A stretch of DNA of 23,010 nucleotides, from positions 1-23,010 of the IMG/VR virus record IMGVR_UViG_3300030101_000795; one strand, 5' to 3'. Both the position numbers and the translations under genes were made by a program. This DNA is from a virus. Shown piece by piece: positions 1 through 5,104 of this stretch (its first letter is position 1; each line of letters begins with the position of its first letter). The notes beneath the pieces are model-generated. The model saw only the letters and a program-made list of their open reading frames with translations. It did not search any database and was not told the origin of the DNA.

Positions 1-1296
1 ATCACCGCCTGTCATCAATGGTAGATCAGTTTGATCACTAAGTTCTCCTGATTCGCTATCGACATATTGTTTTAAGTCTCTAGCTATCTTTCTGTATAAA
101 GAAGTAAGATCCATTTCTTTTTCTGTATTCTCTTCCATCAGCTTTTGCTCTAGGTCGTAAATACATTTTGGCATCTTTTCTTTAAACTCTTCTCTCCACA
201 TCGGGATAAGTTCTCTGTACTCTTTACCTTCAGGTCCAAATAAAGTTACTCGTTTTTCATCTGGTGTATGATTTAAAGGTTCAACAATAAGCACGATTTG
301 TTTATGTGAAAATGTTAGTCCCCAATCTTTTAATGGACACTTCATACCTTCACGATTCCATTCTAAACGAATCATCTCTTGTTTATGCATAAAACCTAAA
401 TGACTTTTAACTAAACAAGTGCTTTGTCTTTGAGCAGGTGAAGCTGTTCTCATACCTTTTCTTGCATCGTTTTCTGAAACAATCCAGTAATGAAGTTTAG
501 CTCCTGTTAGATTCAACACACCTCTTTCATTAGATTTAGAATAAAAATCTAAATGATGTTTATGTCCCTTCGCAACTCTAAACGTTTTTTCAGCCGCTCT
601 ACATTTTAATGTTATGTATTCTGGAACAGTGAAAAAAGTTGCATTTAATTTAGCTAGCAACCAGTGCTCTGCTCCTGTTCTTCCACACAATAAACTGTTT
701 GTCATGTAATCTTCCGGCATTGAAGTTGTATCTTCTTGTTGAGATTGACCTAACAAACTTACAATAGTTCCTGACCCACCATTTTGTTTTATAAAACTTG
801 GTCTTTGATCCATGGTTAAATCTAATCTATGATCGTTTGAAGTATCAAAATACTGTGCCCCGTAATAACCTTCTTTTGCTTTATGTATTCTTACAAAGCT
901 GCCCTCTGATTCGCCATCGTGCCAAGTTTGATACGCGATACCTTCTTTATTTCTAGCGTAGGCTGATACTTTAGTTCCGTAACCAAAATTACCATCCACA
1001 GACTGTTCACCTGTTTCTGCAAGATTATTAACGTAGTCAACAACTTTGTCTTTTGACATACCGTCTGCATTATCTATGCAACTAAACTTATGTTTAAATT
1101 CTCCAGGTAAATCTAATCTACCGACCATGACTTGCCCTATGAATTTTTTATTTTTTCTTTTCATTCTAGCGCATGCTTCAAATGAATTTTTAACAAGCTC
1201 TCTAATAACTTGATCACATCTTACTGTCCTAGCATGATTCTCAAATATAGCTGCTTGTTGTATTGGGTTGATACCCGTTGGTTTTGCTTTTTTCAT
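1..1296 (-). CDS. GHKL-fold ATPase, 3' end outside window
   Basis: An open minus-strand frame of 432 codons runs off the left edge, so the C-terminus is missing. The N-terminal part carries the GHKL (gyrase/Hsp90/histidine kinase/MutL) ATP-binding signature: N-box RELVKNSFEA (residues 32-41, Mg-binding Asn37), G1 box IDNADGM (74-80, Asp75), G2 box GNFGYGTK (102-109) and a later GGSGTIVSLLG strand near 173-183. These residues bind ATP-Mg under the lid. I start it at the ATG at 1294-1296, because AGGAG lies 5 bases upstream; an in-frame ATG at 1320 has no such site. The role is unknown. T4 rIIA and several anti-phage and chaperone proteins share this fold, but nothing here shows which, if any, is a relative. 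It is the last gene visible in the leftward operon, behind the LAGLIDADG gene. Confidence 0.88.
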   Translation of the reverse strand, partial: MKKAKPTGINPIQQAAIFENHARTVRCDQVIRELVKNSFEACARMKRKNKKFIGQVMVGRLDLPGEFKHKFSCIDNADGMSKDKVVDYVNNLAETGEQSVDGNFGYGTKVSAYARNKEGIAYQTWHDGESEGSFVRIHKAKEGYYGAQYFDTSNDHRLDLTMDQRPSFIKQNGGSGTIVSLLGQSQQEDTTSMPEDYMTNSLLCGRTGAEHWLLAKLNATFFTVPEYITLKCRAAEKTFRVAKGHKHHLDFYSKSNERGVLNLTGAKLHYWIVSENDARKGMRTASPAQRQSTCLVKSHLGFMHKQEMIRLEWNREGMKCPLKDWGLTFSHKQIVLIVEPLNHTPDEKRVTLFGPEGKEYRELIPMWREEFKEKMPKCIYDLEQKLMEENTEKEMDLTSLYRKIARDLKQYVDSESGELSDQTDLPLMTGGD

Positions 1297-1365
1297 CTCT
1301 TCTCCTGTATTAGTTGGCATCGGATTTTTACGTAACCGTACGCGTATCCAATGTTAAACGCGATT

Positions 1366-1725
1366 CTATTTAGAATTTGGCTCATAGTGTTTTATAATCT
1401 TTTCTAACTGTTCCCTTTTAGTTATTGAGTATGGCATCAATGATTTAGCGACTTTGAGCGCATCTCTGTGACTACACCTCCATCTATATTGTCCATAGTT
1501 CTGGTGTGGGTACGGTGGTCGGTGGTCCGTGCTTCCACATTTTAGTATCTTGTGCACATAATCTATAGTCGGTTTATCAATCATATTTATCTCAATTCGT
1601 ATGTTCCAGTACTTGTAGGCCTTGGGCTTTCCTTTTCTATGTTCGGACCGTTGCTTGTAAGTGATGCAACCTTCACCATCAAATAGACCAGCAAGATATG
1701 CCATAACTTCACTTGGTAATGCCAT
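1366..1725 (-). CDS. Free-standing LAGLIDADG homing endonuclease
   Basis: A 119-aa protein. Residues 10-20 (YLAGLFDGEGC) match the LAGLIDADG motif, which forms the dimer interface helix and supplies the metal-binding acidic residue at the end of the motif. The remainder has the expected alternating strand/helix pattern and basic, aromatic content for DNA contact. Only one motif is present, so it should act as a homodimer cutting a near-palindromic site. The length is close to a minimal single-motif enzyme, so it looks complete. The start at 1725 is supported by AGGAT about 5 bases upstream. It lies in a 400-bp gap between the GHKL gene and a zinc-finger gene, and no intron or intein boundary is visible, so it is a free-standing mobile gene. 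Confidence 0.85.
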   Translation of the reverse strand: MALPSEVMAYLAGLFDGEGCITYKQRSEHRKGKPKAYKYWNIRIEINMIDKPTIDYVHKILKCGSTDHRPPYPHQNYGQYRWRCSHRDALKVAKSLMPYSITKREQLEKIIKHYEPNSK

Positions 1726-1769
1726 AAGTTATCCTGAATATACCTTTTATTGGATCCCAATATAACTTA

Positions 1770-1952
1770 TCAATCTTCCTTTCTACTTGGCTGCAGCTCA
1801 TCAGCAACAATAGGAGTATAATCCCTAGCCCAAATTGTTTCATCTATTTCTCCTTCCGACCAGCAGTTTAAACACTGGACTATTGTATTCATTTCTGTTC
1901 TCACATGTCCGTTGCCTTTGCACTCTGGACATATTTTTTTACCTGTCGACAT
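1770..1952 (-). CDS. Small DnaJ-type zinc-finger protein
   Basis: About 60 aa. It holds a CPECKGNG box (CxxCxGxG, as in one DnaJ zinc repeat) followed after about 11 residues by CLNC, so four cysteines are placed to bind one zinc. The acidic C-terminal half has no recognisable domain. The start is uncertain. ATG at 1952 overlaps the upstream gene by 14 bases, in keeping with other junctions here. An in-frame ATG at 1988 would add 12 residues but gives a 50-base overlap. Neither has a good ribosome binding site, so translational coupling is likely. Function is unknown; single DnaJ-like zinc modules occur in several marine phages, sometimes fused to replication proteins. Confidence 0.7.
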   Translation of the reverse strand: MSTGKKICPECKGNGHVRTEMNTIVQCLNCWSEGEIDETIWARDYTPIVADELQPSRKED

Positions 1953-2355
1953 AGTCGTGAGTTTGTTTAGGCAACCATTTGTAGTCATAGACTCTTTTCT
2001 GTGTGCCTGGAACAGGTCCTCTCTTTTTTAGTTTTAATTTTATTATATTGCTCACACCTGTCTTGATTCGTTTGTGTTCTGCTAAAATCGATGCTTCTCT
2101 TTCAATCACTTTATCTAACATTCTCTTTCTAACATATCTTGGATCTCTGCCCGCTAGTCCGCATACATAATTGAAATCAATACCGTGTCTAATCCAGCTT
2201 AAAGCCTCTAATGCGGCCCTGTTATCTGTTGAGTAAAATGCATCATCAAAAGCTTTTGCTAGAACAGCGATCCAAAGCTTTTGCTCTGGTTCTTTATTGT
2301 ATTCAACTAAACGTATTACGTCGTTATTTAGAAATGGTGCTCTGTGCTTTCCCAT
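1939..2355 (-). CDS. Uncharacterised phage protein, possible HTH
   Basis: 138 aa. The N-terminal two thirds look helical: an AKAFDDAF segment, then a conserved-looking WIRHGIDFNYVCGLAGRDP stretch leading into YVRKRM (about residues 54-79). That segment has the helix-turn-helix-like spacing of a small DNA-binding unit, and proteins with this pattern are common, unnamed phage genes. The C-terminus is strongly basic (KLKLKKRGPVPGTQKR). The start at 2355 has AGGA 8 bases upstream. It overlaps the ribbon-helix-helix gene upstream and the zinc-finger gene downstream, so the three are probably one transcript. A regulatory or DNA-binding role is inference only. Confidence 0.72.
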   Translation of the reverse strand: MGKHRAPFLNNDVIRLVEYNKEPEQKLWIAVLAKAFDDAFYSTDNRAALEALSWIRHGIDFNYVCGLAGRDPRYVRKRMLDKVIEREASILAEHKRIKTGVSNIIKLKLKKRGPVPGTQKRVYDYKWLPKQTHDYVDR

Positions 2356-2506
2356 TTAATTTCCTAACTTTTTCGTTCGCTAACTTCTCAATTGTTTTCG
2401 AAATGGACAAAGTGACATCAGGGTCAATAAGTTTAGACAATGTCTCTAGTTTCTTGTATGTTGAGTGAGATAACGAAGCGTTTCTATATTTTGTTGTGTC
2501 TGTCAT
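2324..2506 (-). CDS. Ribbon-helix-helix (Arc/CopG-like) regulator
   Basis: 60 aa from the ATG at 2506, chosen because AAAGGA lies about 8 bases upstream; a longer in-frame start at 2554 would overlap the -35 box. The residue pattern fits ribbon-helix-helix proteins: a short strand (NASLS, 8-12), a first helix (STYKKLETLSKL), a loop around IDPDVTLS, a second helix (SKTIEKLANEKV) and a basic tail. Such dimers insert the strand into the major groove and bind tandem short repeats. A strong promoter lies just upstream, with two ATATAGGA repeats inside it, which would suit autoregulation. No toxin gene is adjacent, so a transcription regulator seems likelier than an antitoxin. The family call rests on pattern alone. 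Confidence 0.65.
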   Translation of the reverse strand: MTDTTKYRNASLSHSTYKKLETLSKLIDPDVTLSISKTIEKLANEKVRKLNGKAQSTISK

Positions 2507-2525
2507 ACTGTATTTCCTTTCACAC

Positions 2526-2554
2526 AATATAGGATAATCATATAGGACTGTCAA
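2526..2554 (-). promoter_or_regulatory. Sigma70-type promoter for the RHH gene
   Basis: On the minus strand TTGACA (2554-2549), a 17-base spacer and TATATT (2531-2526) give a near-consensus promoter. The predicted start near 2519 leaves a short leader containing the AAAGGA ribosome binding site of the gene starting at 2506. The -35 box shares its last base with the start codon of the plus-strand gene at 2554, so the two divergent units overlap. Confidence 0.75.
2527..2547 (-). repeat. Two ATATAGGA direct repeats, candidate operator
   Basis: ATATAGGA (plus-strand reading) occurs at 2527-2534 and again at 2540-2547, 13 bp apart, covering the -10 and spacer of the promoter. The same box is at 12748-12755 and a one-mismatch copy is at 3281-3288, both also at promoters. 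Ribbon-helix-helix dimers commonly bind tandem repeats of about this size, and the downstream gene looks like one. Operator function is inference. Confidence 0.45.
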
Positions 2555-2769
2555 TGATTAAATACATAATGATGATAAAAGTGTGTGCTGCAACCTACGG
2601 AGATTGTATGCCTGAATTTCAACACCCAGTTGTACATAATGATTGGTATAGCTGTGCCCAGGCTGGATTAACAGAAGTAAAAGATTTAATGACAGAAGTA
2701 GGACCCGAAGTGGTCAATAAAGATAAGATAACCGTTTCATTTGTATGTAAAGAATCTAGTGAGACTTGA
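2554..2769 (+). CDS. Small exported-type cysteine protein
   Basis: 71 aa, one of only two plausible plus-strand genes in the window. A short hydrophobic N-terminus (about 1-12) precedes a soluble part with Cys18, Cys34 (WYSC) and Cys65 (SFVC). Proteins with a leader, a WxxC and a C-terminal FxC are common unnamed small genes in marine phages, and two more with the same pattern lie at 2857 and 4253. Export followed by a disulphide is plausible but unproven. The start at 2554 is preceded by AGGA 7 bases upstream; ATGs at 2569 and 2572 are alternatives. It has its own terminator at 2820 and is convergent with the 2857 gene. Confidence 0.7.
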   Translation: MIKYIMMIKVCAATYGDCMPEFQHPVVHNDWYSCAQAGLTEVKDLMTEVGPEVVNKDKITVSFVCKESSET

Positions 2770-2780
2770 CATTGTGTCAA
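2766..2780. repeat. Inverted repeat TTGACA-ttg-TGTCAA
   Basis: A perfect 6-bp inverted repeat with a 3-base centre spans the stop codon of the plus-strand gene. It could be a protein-binding site or a -35-like element, but no well-placed -10 follows at the usual 17 bases (GATAAT at 2791 is 19 bases away). A second small palindrome, GATAATAATTATC, lies at 2791-2803. Purpose unknown. Confidence 0.4.
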
Positions 2781-2819
2781 AAATATGACAGATAATAATT
2801 ATCTTTTCTCACCTTTAAT

Positions 2820-2861
2820 AACCTATCCCCTTTTTCCCTCGTTGGGATAGGTTTGTTTATT
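2820..2861 (+). terminator. Rho-independent terminator
   Basis: A perfect 10-bp stem (2820-2829 with 2844-2853; half-site AACCTATCCC) with a 14-base loop is followed by TGTTTATT on the plus strand. It lies between the convergent genes ending at 2769 and 2857 and best serves the plus-strand gene. The minus-strand side lacks a T-run. Confidence 0.8.
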
Positions 2862-3081
2862 GTGGAATATTATCACTACAAACATAGCCAATAACTTTTT
2901 TACCATCATACAAATGATATGTGTGACTACTAAATAAAGTTCTTTTTTTATTTTCTTTTACTTTTACGTTGTAGTGAAACCATGATTCGCAACTTTCCTT
3001 CGATGGGATTTCAAAAGAAGTCATTTCGATTTTACCCAACAGAGTTAAGTACAATAAAGTTATCGTCACTATATGCTCCAT
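2857..3081 (-). CDS. Small exported-type two-cysteine protein
   Basis: 74 aa. Residues 3-16 are hydrophobic (IVTITLLYLTLLG) and resemble a leader or membrane anchor, though without a positively charged N-terminus. The soluble part has only two cysteines, Cys31 (KESC) and Cys68 (GYVC), which could form a disulphide outside the cytoplasm. The layout matches the genes at 2554 and 4253. The start follows the stop of the upstream gene by 3 bases and has no clear ribosome binding site, so coupling is likely. Function unknown. Confidence 0.68.
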   Translation of the reverse strand: MEHIVTITLLYLTLLGKIEMTSFEIPSKESCESWFHYNVKVKENKKRTLFSSHTYHLYDGKKVIGYVCSDNIPQ

Positions 3082-3084
3082 TTA

Positions 3085-3261
3085 TCATTTTGGTTCTTTA
3101 CCACGTACTACGGTAGATATAAAATTGCCATGTTTATTTGTATATTCTACAGCATATTCTTTTTTATGGTCAAGTTTTGCTTTTAATTTCTTAAAAGACA
3201 TGGCCTCCATATCTTCTGATGCTTCTTTACTTAGTTCTCTAACTTTGTATTTGTATCTCAT
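3085..3261 (-). CDS. Small charged hypothetical protein
   Basis: 58 aa from the ATG at 3261, which has AAAGGAAA 7 bases upstream; the in-frame ATG at 3321 lies upstream of the promoter and overlaps another gene. The protein is Lys/Glu-rich, begins MRYKYKVRELSKEA and ends with a strand-rich segment (YAVEYTNKHGNFISTVV). There is no membrane segment or cysteine. It has its own promoter (3280-3308) and is probably co-transcribed with the two-cysteine gene downstream. I do not recognise it. Confidence 0.7.
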   Translation of the reverse strand: MRYKYKVRELSKEASEDMEAMSFKKLKAKLDHKKEYAVEYTNKHGNFISTVVRGKEPK

Positions 3262-3279
3262 ATTTTCCTTTCTAATATT

Positions 3280-3308
3280 AATGTAGGATATTATTTGACC
3301 GTTGTCAA
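3280..3308 (-). promoter_or_regulatory. Sigma70-type promoter before the 3261 gene
   Basis: Minus strand: TTGACA (3308-3303), a 17-base spacer and TACATT (3285-3280). The spacer ends in ATCC just before the -10, as at the 2526 promoter, giving the shared ATCCTAyATT string. The -35 overlaps the stop codon of the 44-aa gene upstream (TGA at 3305-3307). Confidence 0.7.
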
Positions 3309-3439
3309 CGCCCCTGGCCAATATATTTTTTACGATGAGGTTTTCTTTTATTCAACCTCTTGGTGTGTACGCCTGGTCGTTTTTTAGGAGTTCGTTTGTG
3401 ATAATTACTTACACCAAATAAAGGTTTCTTTTTAGCCAT
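3305..3439 (-). CDS. Very basic 44-aa protein
   Basis: A 44-codon gene that overlaps the end of the zinc-ribbon gene by 8 bases. It begins MAKKKPLFGVSNYHKR and carries 17 Lys/Arg with several His and no acidic residue, so it is strongly cationic and probably disordered when free. It could bind nucleic acid (ribosomal-protein-like or DNA-compacting) or an acidic host target. Basic proteins of this size and beginning recur in marine phage genomes to my knowledge, without an assigned role. There is no strong ribosome binding site, so coupling to the upstream gene is likely. Confidence 0.75.
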   Translation of the reverse strand: MAKKKPLFGVSNYHKRTPKKRPGVHTKRLNKRKPHRKKYIGQGR

Positions 3440-3650
3440 GGTCTTCTTCGTCTAATGTATTTGACTTAAACTGAGTATGTTCGTTGGCAATAACATATTT
3501 AATAACACCGTTTACTTTTTGCTCAAGATCATGACCACAATTTACACATCTGTATAAATATGGTTCAAAAGAAACAAGAAGAGTTTCTGATTTACACTCT
3601 GGGCATTGTCCTGTTACGATTTGTGATGTTAATGTTCCTATTCTAGCCAT
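3432..3650 (-). CDS. Zinc-ribbon protein
   Basis: 72 aa. CPEC (16-19) and CVNC (35-38) knuckles, 15 residues apart, form a classic zinc ribbon with strands between (TLLVSFEPYLYR). The C-terminal half (EQKVNGVIKYVIANE) has no known domain. Such stand-alone ribbons bind nucleic acid or act as adaptors on host RNA polymerase or other proteins; which applies here cannot be told. It overlaps the M15 peptidase gene upstream by 13 bases and the basic 44-aa gene downstream. Confidence 0.75.
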   Translation of the reverse strand: MARIGTLTSQIVTGQCPECKSETLLVSFEPYLYRCVNCGHDLEQKVNGVIKYVIANEHTQFKSNTLDEEDHG

Positions 3651-4108
3651 GGTTTGTATACGACTTTACCATCTTCCCTCATGGCACGCAATGATTGGTT
3701 TCTATTTGCGTTAGTCGAATACGAACAATGTATCCACCCTGATGATGGTTCGTTGTCGCGGTAAAATTCTAAGATGAGCTGGTCATACTCAAGTTCATTC
3801 TTGATCCATGTTGCGAGCTCCCTGTTGTCCACACCAGGTATCTCAAAGTCTGCTGCAGCTGCACTGTCGTCTGCCACGTGCTGACTGTTCACACTGCTGC
3901 CTATTTCTACACATAGCTGTGCGCATCTAAAACCAGAGGATATAATTAATGGTCTATCAAAGTGTGAGCGAACCGGTTGCAGTATATTCACTGCTAATGC
4001 TTTTAAATTCTCAATTTGTTGTGGATTAGGATTATTGTTTATACCTTTTCTCTCCGCAACCTGAGACTTTGTTAACTCATCAAGAGTTATGTTAGCTGTA
4101 AGTTTCAT
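3638..4108 (-). CDS. M15 peptidase, putative endolysin
   Basis: 156 aa, similar to the M15 (D-Ala-D-Ala carboxypeptidase/endopeptidase) family that cuts peptidoglycan cross-links. Visible family features are SSGFRC (57-62), NSQH (74-77), AADFEIPG (85-92), the DQLILEF strand (109-115) and GWIHCSY (124-130). The expected zinc ligands are His77, Asp87 and His127. The His-to-Asp spacing is 10 residues instead of the usual 7, and the glycine of HxxGxAxD is missing, so activity is less certain. No signal peptide is visible, so release would need a holin; tiny hydrophobic genes lie directly upstream, the nearest overlapping this ATG by ATGA. The middle of the gene is richer in G+C than its neighbours. 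Confidence 0.85.
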   Translation of the reverse strand: MKLTANITLDELTKSQVAERKGINNNPNPQQIENLKALAVNILQPVRSHFDRPLIISSGFRCAQLCVEIGSSVNSQHVADDSAAAADFEIPGVDNRELATWIKNELEYDQLILEFYRDNEPSSGWIHCSYSTNANRNQSLRAMREDGKVVYKPWLE

Positions 4109-4197
4109 AATTTGTCGTTATCTTTTAACCCTACATAAATCACAACGCAAAGCAAGACAAAAGCTATTAGTGTATTTATAGGAAAAAATGGCTCCAT
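4105..4197 (-). CDS. 30-aa single-pass membrane peptide
   Basis: A micro-gene beginning MEPFFPINTLIAFVLL, with a hydrophobic stretch of about 17 residues and the charged end KDNDKL, so one membrane span. Its stop overlaps the start of the M15 peptidase (ATGA), and its start overlaps the stop of an 18-aa hydrophobic frame (TAATG). GGGAA lies about 11 bases upstream. Position next to the endolysin suggests a holin, anti-holin or other lysis role, but single-span 30-aa peptides are too small to assign by sequence. It could also be a translational coupling device. Confidence 0.5.
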   Translation of the reverse strand: MEPFFPINTLIAFVLLCVVIYVGLKDNDKL

Positions 4198-4253
4198 TAT
4201 TCAGATATTCCCATTAGCCATAGCATTAAAAATATATAACAGATGGGTTCCAT
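4197..4253 (-). CDS. 18-aa hydrophobic micro-ORF
   Basis: An 18-codon frame, MEPICYIFLMLWLMGISE, fully hydrophobic between residues 4 and 16. Its ATG overlaps the stop of the 4253..4462 gene as TAATG, and its own TAA overlaps the next ATG as TAATG. The first three residues (MEP) match those of the following 30-aa peptide. No independent ribosome binding site is visible, so it would depend on termination-reinitiation. It may be a real membrane peptide, a decayed duplicate or only a coupling bridge. Confidence 0.35.
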   Translation of the reverse strand: MEPICYIFLMLWLMGISE

Positions 4254-4462
4254 TATGGTAATATTTTAACAATTTTTTTTCGATCCATGTATACTTCTGT
4301 TTGAGCATTTACTTTCTTACAAGTAAATACAACTCTCTCAGGATTGACCTCGTTCTGCGCGATCCGCTTTGATTTCAAACAATCGCTGAGGTTGTTTTTG
4401 TATACATGCTCTATCATATTTCCGTTTAATGTTAAGATAAGTGCAAATACAGTCTCTATCAT
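4253..4462 (-). CDS. Small exported-type two-cysteine protein
   Basis: 69 aa with a hydrophobic start (residues 1-12) and two cysteines, Cys28 (LSDC) and Cys48 (VVFTC), then a basic C-terminus. It shares with the proteins at 2554 and 2857 the order leader, xxxC, variable linker, aromatic-x-C. GGAAGG lies about 6 bases before the ATG, and the ATG overlaps the stop of the 55-aa gene upstream (ATGA). It heads the small membrane-peptide/endolysin cluster, so an envelope role is plausible. Function unknown. Confidence 0.7.
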   Translation of the reverse strand: MIETVFALILTLNGNMIEHVYKNNLSDCLKSKRIAQNEVNPERVVFTCKKVNAQTEVYMDRKKIVKILP

Positions 4463-4626
4463 CTTACTACCTTCCCTCTGTTTGGTCCGTATTTAATTCT
4501 GTACTTATGTGTACCTGTGCCATTTATATCTACTTCTTTTTTGAGATCTTTGACATAGCTCATTTGCTTTGCCTTTTTCTCCATATCAGAGATATAATCT
4601 AAAATTTTTCTAGTGATTCGATCCAT
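4459..4626 (-). CDS. 55-aa hypothetical protein
   Basis: 55 codons, starting MDRITRKILDYISDMEKK and ending in a basic HKYRIKYGPNRGKVVR. The N-terminal half is predicted helical and charged, and the C-terminal half is strand-like around a GTGTHKYRIKYG turn. There is no cysteine or membrane segment. It overlaps the coiled-coil gene upstream by 17 bases and the next gene downstream by ATGA, so it fits the continuous coupled series. I do not recognise a family. Confidence 0.7.
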   Translation of the reverse strand: MDRITRKILDYISDMEKKAKQMSYVKDLKKEVDINGTGTHKYRIKYGPNRGKVVR

Positions 4627-4999
4627 TTCTAATTAGTTTCTCCACATCTTCAGTTAACTTCTCTGTTCTTTTCTTTAAAAATTCTATGTTAACAGCGTTG
4701 TTTCTCATGCCTTTAATCTCTGCTTCTACATCTTCTAATAAACCACTAACGTGCTCTACAATCATAAAAAGTTCTGCTTCTCCAGCTGATTGACCTAACT
4801 CACCTCTTGGATATTTAATTCTAAACTCTGAGTTAGCTTCTAAATCTTTTTGCATCAACTCTATTTGAGTTGAGTGTTGATTAAGTGTTTCCTGTACTCC
4901 AAAAAAAGCCCAGGTCCCGATGGCGACCATCGCGATCAAACTAGCAACCGTCTTCATTGGCATTTGTACGGATGCGGATTCAGAAATTTTTAGGGCCAT
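4610..4999 (-). CDS. Membrane-anchored coiled-coil protein
   Basis: 129 aa. A hydrophobic helix near residues 15-35 (core VASLIAMVAIGTWAFFGV) is followed by a long charged helix, with heptad-like spacing from NQHSTQIELMQKDL to the C-terminus and a short break at FRIKYPRGELG. This predicts one membrane anchor with the coiled coil on one side. It is a common unnamed type in marine phages. Its place between the Trp-rich peptide and the M15 peptidase cluster would suit a spanin-like or holin-associated role, but no lipobox or partner is visible. The start is 3 bases after the upstream stop, without a clear ribosome binding site. Confidence 0.72.
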   Translation of the reverse strand: MALKISESASVQMPMKTVASLIAMVAIGTWAFFGVQETLNQHSTQIELMQKDLEANSEFRIKYPRGELGQSAGEAELFMIVEHVSGLLEDVEAEIKGMRNNAVNIEFLKKRTEKLTEDVEKLIRNGSNH

Positions 5000-5002
5000 A
5001 AA

Positions 5003-5104
5003 TTACTTATAGAAACCTTTAAAGATCCAATTGACCCATTTGTTCCATAGTCCTTTAATCCAATTCCAGACTTTACAACAAACGTTTTTACATTGTTCAA
5101 TCAT
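5003..5104 (-). CDS. 33-aa Trp-rich cationic amphipathic peptide
   Basis: A 33-codon gene with a strong ribosome binding site (GAGGAG, 7 bases before ATG) inside the end of the 216-aa gene; the two overlap by 8 bases. The peptide has Cys5, Cys9 and Cys10, then Trp at 13, 15, 20, 23 and 26 plus Phe28, Phe31 and Tyr32. It has six Lys and one Glu. On a helix, Lys11, Asn14, Gly18, Asn21, Lys22, Asn25 and Lys29 fall on one face and the Trp/Ile/Leu/Val residues on the other. That is the layout of an interfacial, membrane-active peptide. It could aid lysis, disturb the host membrane or bind a membrane protein. No known family is recognised. Confidence 0.68.
   Translation of the reverse strand: MIEQCKNVCCKVWNWIKGLWNKWVNWIFKGFYK

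Noticed and set aside
1740-1765. TATTGG-ATC-CCAATA dyad before the LAGLIDADG gene as a terminator or intron edge.
   Set aside because: Only six pairs, with no T-run and no intron-like structure around it.
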